Shown: positions 1-8,225 of the stretch, one piece after another
Numbering within the stretch: the stretch's first letter is position 1
Layout of the letters: the number at the start of each line of letters is the position of its first letter
Source of the DNA: Bacillota bacterium
GTDB taxonomy: Bacteria; Bacillota; Negativicutes; DSM-13327
NCBI GenBank assembly: GCA_017889585.1
Contig: JAGFZX010000005.1
Span: 1-64,000 of the forward strand
Length of the DNA: 64,000 nt
Direction of reading: 5' to 3'
Translations under genes and position numbers: made by a program
The notes under the pieces: model-generated
Databases searched by the model: none
Told to the model about the DNA's origin: nothing
Seen by the model: the letters and a program-made list of their open reading frames with translations, nothing else

Positions 1-349
1 ATAATAAATTCGACGAACACAGTAGTTATTCCCTTGATTATCGGTATTTTATGAGAGGGTTTTTAAGCAGACTCATATAAGAAAGTATAAGTTTTTTGAT
101 TGTCATTTCGACGAGGTACGAGGAAGCAATCCCCTACTTTGTAAGAGATTGCGTCACTATACTCACAATGACAGAAAAGGAAGCGTTAGTGTTTTTCCTG
201 TTGGGTCATCAGAAAGTATATAATTTATTGATTCCGAGCAAGAAATATTTGGGAATAAATTAAGAATAAGCAGGAGTTTAAATGAATATACAGAAAATAT
301 AGTATATAAAACATTTTCAGATAATTAAATGGTGTTCAGAGGTGATATG
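1..349. other. Intergenic region upstream of pxpB
   Basis: No gene is visible in these bases. They hold one copy of a dispersed imperfect inverted repeat (101-173, listed separately) and an AT-rich stretch before pxpB. I could not pick a convincing -35/-10 pair for the pxp operon. The ribosome binding site AGAGGTG at 338-344 belongs to pxpB. Confidence 0.6.
101..173. repeat. Dispersed inverted-repeat element, copy 1
   Basis: The element opens with TGTCATT and closes with AATGACA, so it can form a long imperfect hairpin. It contains the core CGACGAGGTACGAGGAAGCA. A diverged copy lies at 35583-35655 and keeps the core order (GAGGTACGA.GAAGCAATCCCCTACTT). Both copies are followed by a similar tail ending in a T-run (TGTTTTTCCT here, GCGTTTTTCTT there). 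Short palindromes of this kind (GTCATTGCGA...GAAGCAATC) are a widespread bacterial intergenic repeat type. Function unknown. Confidence 0.7.
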
Positions 350-1102
350 ATGAATGGAGTCAGAATACTTGCTGCTGGTGAACAAGGTATAGTCATTGAA
401 CTTGGTAATACTATTTGTACTGATATCAATGCTCGTGTGCACAAACTTGCTAAAGGATTGGTAGATACCATGGGGAGCGATATAGTAGAAGTTGTGCCTA
501 CATATCGATCTTTATTGGTTTATTTTGATCCACTACAGATACAACGGCAACAGTTAGTTAAGTATATTGAGAATGTGATTGCTAATGAAAAATTAGATGA
601 AGTGGAACTATTGCAGAGCAAAGTAGTGAATATTCCTGTTTGTTATGATGATGAGTTTGGACCTGATTTACAGTTTGTTGCCCAATATAACGGCCTCACA
701 GTAGATGAAGTCATAACAATTCATACAGCCTCACCTTATTTAGTATATATGTTGGGCTTTACACCAGGCTTCCCTTATTTGGGAGGTATGTCAGAACGCA
801 TTGCCACACCGCGTCTGGAAAAGCCTCGTACTCGAATTGTTGCTGGATCAGTTGGTATTGCTGGCAGTCAAACGGGGTTTTATCCTATTGATAGCCCAGG
901 GGGGTGGAGGCTCATTGGTCGTACACCATTGAGAGCTTTTCAGCCTGAAGCGGCTCAGCCCTTCTTGTTTGATGCTGGTGTTTATCTACAGTTTCAAGCT
1001 ATTAATAGGCAAGAATATGATGAAATTAAGCAAGTCGTGGCAGCTGGCAGGTATGTTGCTACTACTGGCACTTTGATTCTTGGAGGTGCCAATCATGATT
1101 AA
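350..1102 (+). CDS. pxpB: 5-oxoprolinase subunit B (KipI family)
   Basis: PxpB is one of three subunits of the prokaryotic ATP-dependent 5-oxoprolinase, which opens 5-oxo-L-proline to L-glutamate in the cytoplasm. The family signature LGFTPGFPYLGG lies near residues 138-149, and IAGSQTGFYPIDSPGGW follows, as in KipI/allophanate-hydrolase-subunit-1 proteins. About 250 residues is normal length. I chose ATG 350 over ATG 329 or 347 because AGAGGTG (338-344) is best spaced for it. The stop overlaps the pxpC start by 8 bp, indicating translational coupling. In Bacillus the homologue KipI also inhibits the sporulation kinase KinA, so a regulatory side role is possible but not shown here. Confidence 0.93.
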   Translation: MNGVRILAAGEQGIVIELGNTICTDINARVHKLAKGLVDTMGSDIVEVVPTYRSLLVYFDPLQIQRQQLVKYIENVIANEKLDEVELLQSKVVNIPVCYDDEFGPDLQFVAQYNGLTVDEVITIHTASPYLVYMLGFTPGFPYLGGMSERIATPRLEKPRTRIVAGSVGIAGSQTGFYPIDSPGGWRLIGRTPLRAFQPEAAQPFLFDAGVYLQFQAINRQEYDEIKQVVAAGRYVATTGTLILGGANHD

Positions 1103-2120
1103 GGTAATCAGGCCTGGAATGCTTACCACGGTACAGGATAGTGGACGCTTAGGATATCAAGCCTATGGCATGCCTGTAGCAGGAGTTATGGATAGTTATG
1201 CATATCGCATTGCTAATCTGTTGGTGGCGAATAGTTGTAATGCTGCTGTGCTTGAAATGACCATGCTCGGTGGAACGTTTTATTTTGAGCAGGATACATG
1301 GGTGTCGATCTGTGGTGCTGATATGCAGGCAACACTGAATGGGGGGAAGATACAAAATTGGTCACGCTTTTTTGTACCGAGTGGCAGTGAATTGGCATTT
1401 GGCTATGGGACAGAGGGGTGTCGCAGTTATCTAGCAGTGTATGGTGGCATAGCAGTGCCAGAAATGTTAGGGAGTCGTTCTACATATACTCGTGGCGGTA
1501 TTGGTGGCTTTAAGGGCAGAGGGCTACAGGTTGGTGATGAACTGCCAATCGGAGAAGGCGATAATCCGCCGCAGTATAGCATAATATTGCCATCTGAGGT
1601 TGTGCCACAATATACTGATACAGTGCAACTGAGAGTCATACTTGGACCGCAAGATGATTTATTTACACCCCAAGGAATTGATATATTATTTAATGGTGCT
1701 TATCAGATTTCCAGTGAAGCAGATCGTATGGGATATCGATTAGAGGGGCCCAAGATTGAGCATATTGGCAAGCCTGAAATTATCTCTGATGCATTATGTC
1801 AAGGGGCTATTCAAGTACCAGGTCATGGTATGCCGATTATCATGATGGCAGATCGCGGGACTACCGGAGGATATGCTAAGATTGGTACAGTGATTGGTCC
1901 TGATTTGGCAAAACTGGCCCAAGCTAAACCGGGTGATGTGGTACGCTTCGTTCAATGTAGTGACAATGAAGCTGTTGCGGCTTTGCAAGGTGTTGCAGAT
2001 CGATATGGTGAGATTGCGGCCTATATTGCTGAGGGGAAGCAGACAACATTAGACAAAATGAGACATTATAAAGTAAAGATTGATGGACAAATCTATGATG
2101 TGAAAATTGTGGAGGGGTGA
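1095..2120 (+). CDS. pxpC: 5-oxoprolinase subunit C (KipA family)
   Basis: PxpC is the biotin-dependent-carboxylase-like (allophanate hydrolase subunit 2 type) subunit of 5-oxoprolinase. The opening MIKVIRPGMLTTVQDSGRLG and the later VPGHGMPIIMMADRGTTGGY are typical of the family. The length of 341 residues is normal. The ATG at 1095 is preceded by GGAGGTG (1082-1088), so the upstream in-frame TTG at 1080 is unlikely. It overlaps pxpB by 8 bp and runs directly into pxpA, so the three subunits are probably made in stoichiometric amounts. Confidence 0.93.
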   Translation: MIKVIRPGMLTTVQDSGRLGYQAYGMPVAGVMDSYAYRIANLLVANSCNAAVLEMTMLGGTFYFEQDTWVSICGADMQATLNGGKIQNWSRFFVPSGSELAFGYGTEGCRSYLAVYGGIAVPEMLGSRSTYTRGGIGGFKGRGLQVGDELPIGEGDNPPQYSIILPSEVVPQYTDTVQLRVILGPQDDLFTPQGIDILFNGAYQISSEADRMGYRLEGPKIEHIGKPEIISDALCQGAIQVPGHGMPIIMMADRGTTGGYAKIGTVIGPDLAKLAQAKPGDVVRFVQCSDNEAVAALQGVADRYGEIAAYIAEGKQTTLDKMRHYKVKIDGQIYDVKIVEG

Positions 2121-2125
2121 ACAGA

Positions 2126-2887
2126 ATGTTGTGTATTGATTTAAACTGTGATATGGGTGAAAGTTATGGTGTATACACATTAGGGTATGATGAGCTGGCT
2201 ATGCCTTATGTTACATCTATTAATGTAGCTTGTGGTTTTCATGCTTCAGATCCGCGTAATATGCTGAAAACAGTAAAATTGGCTAAAAAATACGGAATCG
2301 CGATTGGAGCTCATCCTGCTTTTCCCGATTTAGTAGGCTTTGGCAGACGGTATATGGCAGCATCGGCTGAAGAAATTAAAGCAGATGTCATATATCAAGT
2401 TGGTGCGTTGTGGGCCTTGTGTAAAAGTGAAGGTTTAACCTTACAACATGTAAAAGTCCATGGTGCATTATATAATGCAGCAGAGAAGGATATGGCGGTG
2501 GCTACGGCTATTGCCCAGGCAATAAAGAGTGTGGATGAAAAATTATATATGATCTGTTTAGGCAATTCCACAATGGTCAAAGCAGCTCAGAATGTTGGCG
2601 TAAAATATGTGGAAGAAGCTTTTGTTGACAGGGCTTATACTAGAGACGGTACCTTGGTGCCGCGAAAACAAGATGGAGCGGTCATTCATGATGTAAATAG
2701 AGTAGCTGAGCGAGTATTATCAATGGTCAAAGATAAAAGAGTTACAAGTATCGATGGCAGTATTGTAGAAATAAGCGCCCAAACCATATGTGTTCATGGG
2801 GATACACCTGGAGCGGTCGAAATGATTAAGGCAATACGTGAAGTTTTGGACCAGCAGGGTATACAGATGAAAGCTTTTGGTAAATGA
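2126..2887 (+). CDS. pxpA: 5-oxoprolinase subunit A (LamB/YcsF family)
   Basis: PxpA belongs to the LamB/YcsF family and supplies the third subunit of 5-oxoprolinase. It begins MLCIDLNCDMGESYG, the family's diagnostic N-terminus. It continues with SINVACGFHASDP and GAHPAFPDLVGFGRR, the metal/substrate-binding region of the TIM-barrel-like fold, and ends with ICVHGDTPGA. The length of 253 residues is typical. GGAGGGG at 2111-2117 points to ATG 2126 rather than the GTG at 2117. It is the last of the tightly packed pxpBCA genes; a 127-bp gap follows before the next operon member. Confidence 0.95.
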   Translation: MLCIDLNCDMGESYGVYTLGYDELAMPYVTSINVACGFHASDPRNMLKTVKLAKKYGIAIGAHPAFPDLVGFGRRYMAASAEEIKADVIYQVGALWALCKSEGLTLQHVKVHGALYNAAEKDMAVATAIAQAIKSVDEKLYMICLGNSTMVKAAQNVGVKYVEEAFVDRAYTRDGTLVPRKQDGAVIHDVNRVAERVLSMVKDKRVTSIDGSIVEISAQTICVHGDTPGAVEMIKAIREVLDQQGIQMKAFGK

Positions 2888-3014
2888 TTTTTAATGAAAT
2901 ATTAGAATTTGGAGGAAAAAGGAGGGCAATAAAATAATAGCTTAATACGAGTTTTCTGAATTTTGCGTATTTATCTAGTGGGTATACCGAGAATTGTAAA
3001 AGGGAGGTTTTTAT

Positions 3015-3806
3015 ATGGAATATTTGGCTGATATGCATCCCAAAGATGTTAGAAAATTAATACGCGACGGAAAATTAGTAAGACCATCTGCTGGCATATC
3101 CCAGGGATATGCTCAGGCCAATTTGGCTATTTTGCCGAAAGAATTAGCCTATGATTTTTTATTATTTGCGCAACGTAACCCCAAGCCATGTCCTATTCTT
3201 GATGTTACCGAGGTTGGGTCGCCTGAACCTAAGGTCGTGGGGCTAGGAGCCGATTTGCGGTATGATATAGGAAAGTATCGGATATACAAAAAAGGTGTTT
3301 TGGCGGAAGAAGTTCTTGATATTGAAAAATACTGGACAAAACACATGGTGGCTTTTTTATTAGGATGTAGTTTTTCCTTTGAGACAGCTATGCTGAAAAA
3401 TAGAATACCTGTGCGGCATATCGAAGAAAACTGCAATGTTCCTATGTTTATAACAAATATAGAGTGTAAACCCGCAGGGATATTTTCTGGTCCTACAGTT
3501 GTCAGTATGCGTCCTATTCCTGAAGCAATGGTAGTACGCACTGTGCAGGTTACATCCAGATTTCCAGCCGTCCACGGAGCTCCCTTACATATCGGCTCTC
3601 CGAGCAGTATCGGTATAAAAGATATTAACAAGCCTGACTTTGGTGATTCCGTGACGATTAAGCCAGGTGAGGTTCCTGTTTTCTGGGCTTGCGGAGTGAC
3701 TCCTCAAGCGGTAGCTATGAAGGTGAAACCGGAGTTAATGATTACCCATGCTCCAGGGTATATGTTCATTTGTGATACTCGAGATGAAGATTATTCTATT
3801 CTATAA
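3015..3806 (+). CDS. D-glutamate cyclase family protein (DUF1445, YcsI-like)
   Basis: This 263-residue protein matches the DUF1445/YcsI family, annotated as putative hydro-lyases or D-glutamate-cyclase-like. Visible hallmarks are the N-terminal PSAGISQGYAQANLAILP, FLLGCSFSFETAML near residue 115, and HAPGYMFICDTRDEDY at the C-terminus. GGGAGG lies just before ATG 3015. Bacillus subtilis keeps the same partner set (ycsF, ycsG, ycsI, kipI, kipA). If the family does cyclise D-glutamate to 5-oxo-D-proline, it would feed or balance the 5-oxoprolinase encoded upstream; that link is inference from context. Confidence 0.85.
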   Translation: MEYLADMHPKDVRKLIRDGKLVRPSAGISQGYAQANLAILPKELAYDFLLFAQRNPKPCPILDVTEVGSPEPKVVGLGADLRYDIGKYRIYKKGVLAEEVLDIEKYWTKHMVAFLLGCSFSFETAMLKNRIPVRHIEENCNVPMFITNIECKPAGIFSGPTVVSMRPIPEAMVVRTVQVTSRFPAVHGAPLHIGSPSSIGIKDINKPDFGDSVTIKPGEVPVFWACGVTPQAVAMKVKPELMITHAPGYMFICDTRDEDYSIL

Positions 3807-3860
3807 TTAAGGGAAAAAATGAAAATCCAAAGTATTAAAAAATATGTAGGAGGTAAAATC

Positions 3861-5075
3861 ATGGCTGAGCCCGTAATTGTAAAATCGAGTAAAACAAATT
3901 GGTCAGTGCTATTGGGGGCTGCTTTTATTATGGCAACTTCCGCGATCGGTCCAGGGTTCTTAACACAAACGGCGGTATTTACTGAGAAATTTGGTGCAGA
4001 CTTTGCTTTTGCTATTTTGGCATCTATTATTATTGACATTGGTGCTCAGATGAACGTTTGGCGGGTTATTACCATGAGTCGCATGCGCGGTCAGGACGTT
4101 GCTAATAAAGTGTTACCAGGGCTTGGTCATTTTATCGCCATTTTAATTGTCACTGGTGGATTGGCTTTTAATATTGGTAATATTGCTGGCTGTGGTATGG
4201 CTTTAAATGTGCTGTTTGGGGTCACGAATGAAACAGGGGCTCTTATATCTTGCGTGATTGCATTAGGTATTTTTGTATCGAAAGAGGCAGGAGCCGCCAT
4301 GGATCAGGTGGCAAAGGTACTAGGTGGGCTCATGATTTTTCTTACCGCTTATGTGATGTTTGCTTCCAATCCTCCTGTAGCCAGTGCAGTAGTAAAATCT
4401 ATATTTCCAGCTGATTACGGGATACTTATGCTGCCAATGATCACCTTGGTTGGCGGCACAGTGGGTGGGTATATCACCTTTGCTGGTGGACATAGACTAT
4501 TAGATGCTGGCATAGTTGGTAGGGAGAATCTGCAAGAAGTTAATAAAAGTGCGGTCACTGGTATTGTCATTACTGGTATTATGCGTATTGTTTTATTTTT
4601 GGCAGTTCTTGGGGTAGTCAGTACTGGTGCAAAACTTGCTGCAAGTAATCCGCCTGCCTCCGTATTTCAGATTGCGGCTGGTGATCTTGGGTACAAATTT
4701 TTCGGTATCGTACTTTGGTCTGCCGCGATTACATCTGTTGTAGGTGCCGCTTACACCAGTGTATCTTTCTTGCGTTCCATGTCTAAGACGGTAGATAAAT
4801 ATAACTCCTATGTCATTATGGCGTTCATTCTAATTTCAACCTTGGTCTTTGTCAGTGTTGGCAGACCGGTCGCGATTTTAGTACTAGTCGGTTCCCTCAA
4901 TGGGCTCATTCTGCCGATTACCTTAGGTGTAATGCTTTTAGCCGCTCGCAATAAAAAAATTATTGGTGATTATCAGCACCCAACTTGGCTACTGGTATTT
5001 GGCATTGTGGCCGCTATCGTATCAGCATACGCCGGCGCGACCTCGTTGCAAGGTATTGCAGGGCTATGGAAGTAA
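3861..5075 (+). CDS. NRAMP-type transporter (YcsG-like)
   Basis: This is a membrane protein of 404 residues with about 11 hydrophobic segments. It resembles the NRAMP divalent-metal transporter superfamily, especially the YcsG branch: SAIGPGFLTQTAVF in TM1, then IIIDIGAQMNVWRV, and a GGYITFAGGHRLLD loop. Classical NRAMP metal ligands (DPGN in TM1 and MPH in TM6) are not apparent; TM1 reads GPGF. Metal may therefore not be the substrate. Sitting at the end of a 5-oxoproline operon, it may import 5-oxoproline or a related amino acid (inference). AGGAGGT before ATG 3861 beats the upstream ATG at 3819. Confidence 0.82.
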   Translation: MAEPVIVKSSKTNWSVLLGAAFIMATSAIGPGFLTQTAVFTEKFGADFAFAILASIIIDIGAQMNVWRVITMSRMRGQDVANKVLPGLGHFIAILIVTGGLAFNIGNIAGCGMALNVLFGVTNETGALISCVIALGIFVSKEAGAAMDQVAKVLGGLMIFLTAYVMFASNPPVASAVVKSIFPADYGILMLPMITLVGGTVGGYITFAGGHRLLDAGIVGRENLQEVNKSAVTGIVITGIMRIVLFLAVLGVVSTGAKLAASNPPASVFQIAAGDLGYKFFGIVLWSAAITSVVGAAYTSVSFLRSMSKTVDKYNSYVIMAFILISTLVFVSVGRPVAILVLVGSLNGLILPITLGVMLLAARNKKIIGDYQHPTWLLVFGIVAAIVSAYAGATSLQGIAGLWK

Positions 5076-5087
5076 TTTTAAAATATG

Positions 5088-5116
5088 TTGACATTATTGT
5101 TATAAACAGATATAAT
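5088..5116 (+). promoter_or_regulatory. Promoter of tRNA-Arg
   Basis: TTGACA at 5088-5093 and TATAAT at 5111-5116 are separated by exactly 17 bp. This is a perfect sigma-A consensus, 24 bp before tRNA-Arg and just after the end of the NRAMP-like gene. Confidence 0.85.
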
Positions 5117-5140
5117 AAGCAGGTAGTTAAGATAACTACT

Positions 5141-5217
5141 GACTCCGTAGCCCAGCTGGATAGAGCGTTTGACTACGAATCAAAAGGCCGCAGGTTCGAA
5201 TCCTGCCGGGGTCACCA
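5141..5217 (+). tRNA. tRNA-Arg (anticodon ACG)
   Basis: Full cloverleaf. The acceptor GACTCCG (5141-5147) pairs with CGGGGTC (5207-5213), the anticodon loop is CTACGAA, the T-loop is TTCGAAT, and CCA is encoded at 5215-5217. ACG is the usual inosine-34 arginine tRNA in bacteria. Confidence 0.95.
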
Positions 5218-5230
5218 TATTGCTTATATA

Positions 5231-5262
5231 AACACTTGAAGAAATCTTCAAGTGTTTTTTAT
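5231..5262 (+). terminator. Terminator after tRNA-Arg
   Basis: Twelve-base arms AACACTTGAAGA and TCTTCAAGTGTT flank a 2-nt AA loop region and run into TTTTATT. It terminates the tRNA-Arg transcript. Confidence 0.9.
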
Positions 5263-5427
5263 TCATATATATAGATAAAAGCTAAATTAATGTAGTTTTT
5301 AGTCGAATTTTGAACTATTGTATTTATAATGTGTATTGGATAAAGTCTGTTTCAAATAATTGAAAATTAAGACTATTCCGAATAGATTAAGTAATTTGGA
5401 AAGTAAAAAATTAAGGCAAGGGGAATT

Positions 5428-7395
5428 ATGATGAGGCAACGCAGCTTAAAAGCAAAACTAATTTTATTCTTTATTCTATTCGCATTTATTCCTGCAGCAA
5501 TTGGTGGAGCAATCAGTATCTACATGAATGTAACGTCAACTAAAAGTTCGGCAGTGCATAGTAATGGTAATACTGCTGCTCTGGTTGCCAAGCAAATTGA
5601 AATTATATTAGATGACTCCAAAGGCCTGGTTGAAGGTTTGGCATTAGGTCCGGCTGCTCGTTCCTTAGATGGTGCTGCTATACGTGATATGATTATCGCT
5701 GTACAACAGAAAAATCCTCAGTTTGAACTGATTTTTGTAATGGATAGTAGCGGGATGCAGATTGCTAGAACATCAGGCAATGTAGCAAACCGTGGTGATC
5801 GAGCGTATTTTAAAGAAGCAATAAAAGGTAATACTTATTTTACGGATGCATATATATCATCCTTTACGAATGCGCCTTGTGTAACAGTTTCGGCTCCTAT
5901 AAAAAATTCAAATGGCACAATCATTGGTGTAATGGCTGCAGATATTAGTTTGCAAGCACTTAAAGGTATTGCTGAGAATGCTAAAATCGGGAAAAATGGT
6001 TATGTTGAGATTGTTGATAATGCAGGTACTGTGATTGCTCATCCTAATAATGAAAAAGTAGTAAAGAAAGAAAGTTTTGCTGACGTAGAATATGTGCAAA
6101 AGGTGATAAAAGGAGAATCTGGTTGGGTAGAAGCTGTATCAACTCGTGGTGATGAAACACTAATTGACTTTTCGCCAATTGTGAAATATAAGTGGGGTAT
6201 TATTGTAAATCAACCAGTGGAAGAAATCTTTAATGTGGCTGTTTCCGCGGCGTATATTATTATTGCTATCTTAATTATTTCTATATTATTGGCAACAGTA
6301 ACAGCTTTCTATATAGCGCGTGGCATTGCTGGTCCGTTGCAAAAAGTGGTTGAATCTGTTGAAGTGATTGCTAGTGGTGACTTATCCCAGACACTTACTG
6401 TTGAAGGGGTTCTGGAGGTCAATCAACTAGTGATAGGTGTTAATCATATGACGGCTTCCCTGCGTAAGATTATTATACATACAGCATCAGTGGCTGAGTC
6501 AGTTGCGGCATCGGCTGAAGAGTTGACAGCCGCAGCAACTGAAGTAGGCCGGGCTTCTGAGGAAGTAGCGCATACAATTCAGAACATGGCATATAGTGCC
6601 AGTACACAGATGCAATTATCTAATGAATCAGCTCATGTAATGTTAGGTATGAAAAATTGTGTTACTGAAACTGTGCAGGCAGCAGCTGATGTGTCCGAGG
6701 TGTCACAAAGAAGTGAGGAGTCCGCTGAGAGTGGTATTAAACAAGTTGATCATGCAGTTGAACTGATGAATCATATTCAGGACGATGTTAGTAATACAGG
6801 TAAAATGATAGATATTCTTGGGCAAAAATCGCGGCAAATTGGTCAAATTGTCGAAGTTATTACCAACATTGCTGGGCAGACTAATCTGCTAGCACTAAAC
6901 GCCGCCATTGAAGCAGCTCGAGCTGGTGAACAAGGGCGTGGATTTGCAGTTGTAGCAGATGAAGTGCGTAAATTAGCAGAGCAATCACAAACAGCAGCTA
7001 AAGAAATTGCTGAAATTATTGGTGCTATTCAGACTGAAACAACCCAAACTGTACAGGCTATGGATAAGAGTAGCAAAGAGGTAACTGAAGGCGTACGAGT
7101 GGTTGCGGCTTCTAAGGTGGCTTTTGAGGGGATCTATTCAGATGTAAAGAATATGAGGCGGCAAGTGGAAAACATTGTTGTTTTGGTAGACAAACAACAA
7201 GGCGGAAGCATTCAGGTTGAACGGGCGGTAAATAGTATTGCTGATTCTGCCAGAATGAATTCCAGCAGTTCCCAAGAAGTTGCGGCGGCCAGCGAAGAAC
7301 AAAATGCCTCAGTACAAGAAATTGTTACAGCAGTTTCGAGTTTGGCAACAATGGCTAGCCAACTGCAAGAAGTTGTGAGTAAGTTTAAAGTATAA
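5428..7395 (+). CDS. Methyl-accepting chemotaxis protein (Cache-HAMP-MA)
   Basis: Transmembrane chemoreceptor of 655 residues. TM1 lies at about residues 11-33. An extracytoplasmic Cache-type sensor (about 40-270) follows, including the PTPE-like stretch [23 protein letters not shown]. Then come TM2 (about 273-298), HAMP, and a long signalling coil. The hairpin tip [20 protein letters not shown] is intact, so it should bind CheA/CheW. No C-terminal CheR-tethering pentapeptide is seen. Its ligand cannot be read from sequence. It stands alone between two tRNA units. ATG 5428 follows GCAAGGGG; the adjacent ATG 5431 is an alternative start. Confidence 0.93.
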   Translation: MMRQRSLKAKLILFFILFAFIPAAIGGAISIYMNVTSTKSSAVHSNGNTAALVAKQIEIILDDSKGLVEGLALGPAARSLDGAAIRDMIIAVQQKNPQFELIFVMDSSGMQIARTSGNVANRGDRAYFKEAIKGNTYFTDAYISSFTNAPCVTVSAPIKNSNGTIIGVMAADISLQALKGIAENAKIGKNGYVEIVDNAGTVIAHPNNEKVVKKESFADVEYVQKVIKGESGWVEAVSTRGDETLIDFSPIVKYKWGIIVNQPVEEIFNVAVSAAYIIIAILIISILLATVTAFYIARGIAGPLQKVVESVEVIASGDLSQTLTVEGVLEVNQLVIGVNHMTASLRKIIIHTASVAESVAASAEELTAAATEVGRASEEVAHTIQNMAYSASTQMQLSNESAHVMLGMKNCVTETVQAAADVSEVSQRSEESAESGIKQVDHAVELMNHIQDDVSNTGKMIDILGQKSRQIGQIVEVITNIAGQTNLLALNAAIEAARAGEQGRGFAVVADEVRKLAEQSQTAAKEIAEIIGAIQTETTQTVQAMDKSSKEVTEGVRVVAASKVAFEGIYSDVKNMRRQVENIVVLVDKQQGGSIQVERAVNSIADSARMNSSSSQEVAAASEEQNASVQEIVTAVSSLATMASQLQEVVSKFKV

Positions 7396-7641
7396 GAGTG
7401 GACTTGGCTTACGCCAAGTCTTGTCTCGTGTTTACCTTAAAAATGTTTAGATATTAGTAAATAGGTGAATGAGTGAGAATTAATAAGAGAGATTGACATA
7501 ATAACAGGTATACTCCTATTACGGCTAATTATTAAGATTGTTTAGCTATCGTCAATTTGATATACTAATAAAGTCGCTGAAGCAAGTGGTTAAATTGCTT
7601 GTAGAAAGCGAAAATATATAAGATTGCTAGTTGAAAAAAAC
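7396..7641. other. Intergenic region before the tRNA cluster
   Basis: AT-rich and without a credible ORF. It starts with a weak hairpin after the chemoreceptor gene. I see no rRNA sequence, although tRNA clusters in this group often follow rRNA operons. Confidence 0.5.
7401..7426 (+). terminator. Possible terminator of the chemoreceptor gene
   Basis: GACTTGGC and GCCAAGTC are separated by TTAC and followed by TTGTCT. The stem is good but the T-tract is poor, so the call is moderate. Confidence 0.55.
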
Positions 7642-7670
7642 TTGACATGATAAAAGCAATGTGATACAAT
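7642..7670 (+). promoter_or_regulatory. Promoter of the tRNA-His-Gln-Lys-Leu cluster
   Basis: TTGACA (7642-7647) and TACAAT (7665-7670) with 17-bp spacing, 35 bp upstream of tRNA-His. Confidence 0.85.
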
Positions 7671-7705
7671 AAATCTTGTCGCTAGGGAATGTTGAGTAAA
7701 AACTT

Positions 7706-7782
7706 GGTGGCTGTGGTGAAGCGGTCAACACGGCGGATTGTGGTTCCGTTATTCGAGGGTTCGATCCCCTTCAGCCACCCCA
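7706..7782 (+). tRNA. tRNA-His (anticodon GTG)
   Basis: The acceptor GTGGCTG (7707-7713) pairs with CAGCCAC (7772-7778). The extra G-1 at 7706 faces C73, the tRNA-His identity pair. The anticodon loop reads TTGTGGT and CCA is encoded. Confidence 0.95.
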
Positions 7783-7810
7783 TTTTGTAAGAAACTAGCA
7801 ACATAAACAC

Positions 7811-7886
7811 AGGGGTATAGCCAAGTTGGTAAGGCACGGGACTTTGACTCCCGTATGCGTTGGTTCGAGTCCAGCTACCCCTGCCA
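7811..7886 (+). tRNA. tRNA-Gln (anticodon TTG)
   Basis: The acceptor AGGGGTA (7811-7817) pairs with TACCCCT (7876-7882). The anticodon loop is CTTTGAC, the discriminator is G73 and CCA is encoded. It is the second tRNA of a four-gene unit. Confidence 0.95.
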
Positions 7887-7889
7887 TAT

Positions 7890-7965
7890 GGTTCACTAGC
7901 TCAGTTGGTAGAGCACCTGACTTTTAATCAGGGTGTCCCGCGTTCGAGCCGCGGGTGAGCCACCA
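7890..7965 (+). tRNA. tRNA-Lys (anticodon TTT)
   Basis: The acceptor GGTTCAC (7890-7896) pairs with GTGAGCC (7955-7961) with one wobble. The anticodon loop is CTTTTAA, the discriminator is A73 and CCA is encoded. It lies 3 bp after tRNA-Gln. Confidence 0.95.
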
Positions 7966-7978
7966 TTTATTTTCATAT

Positions 7979-8062
7979 GCGGGAATGGCGGAATGGCAGA
8001 CGCACCAGACTTAGGATCTGGCGCCGCAAGGTGTGGAGGTTCAAGTCCTCTTTCCCGCACCA
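7979..8062 (+). tRNA. tRNA-Leu (anticodon TAG)
   Basis: The acceptor GCGGGAA (7979-7985) pairs with TTCCCGC (8052-8058). The anticodon loop is CTTAGGA, the long variable arm is that of a class II tRNA, and CCA is encoded. It is the last gene of the tRNA cluster. Confidence 0.95.
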
Positions 8063-8073
8063 CATTAAACTCC

Positions 8074-8106
8074 AAGCTTTCAGAGATTTATCTGAAAGCT
8101 TTTTTA
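8074..8106 (+). terminator. Terminator of the tRNA cluster
   Basis: Eleven-base arms AAGCTTTCAGA and TCTGAAAGCTT are followed by TTTTTATC. Confidence 0.9.
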
Positions 8107-8164
8107 TCGTATTAAAATTTCTAAGCTTTTAGCTGTCATTGGGAATATAGGGGTGAAATGACAA

Positions 8165-8198
8165 AAAACGACGACCATAAAGATGATCGTCGTCTTTT
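8165..8198 (-). terminator. Terminator of the KimA-like gene
   Basis: Read on the minus strand, GACGACGATCAT and ATGGTCGTCG form a stem followed by TTTTTTG. It lies 28 bp beyond the stop of the permease gene. A plus-strand T-run (CTTTTG) makes it potentially bidirectional. Confidence 0.85.
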
Positions 8199-8225
8199 GT
8201 CATTAGGTGTAAAGCGAGTAATTCT

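Noticed and set aside
3149-3631. 160-codon minus-strand ORF opposite the DUF1445 gene
   Set aside because: Opposite a well-supported family gene; no RBS and no recognisable product.
4985-5239. 84-codon ORF running through tRNA-Arg
   Set aside because: It spans a promoter and a tRNA gene and overlaps the end of the NRAMP-like gene out of frame.
7933-8115. 60-codon ORF across tRNA-Lys and tRNA-Leu
   Set aside because: It covers two complete tRNA genes; coding is implausible.
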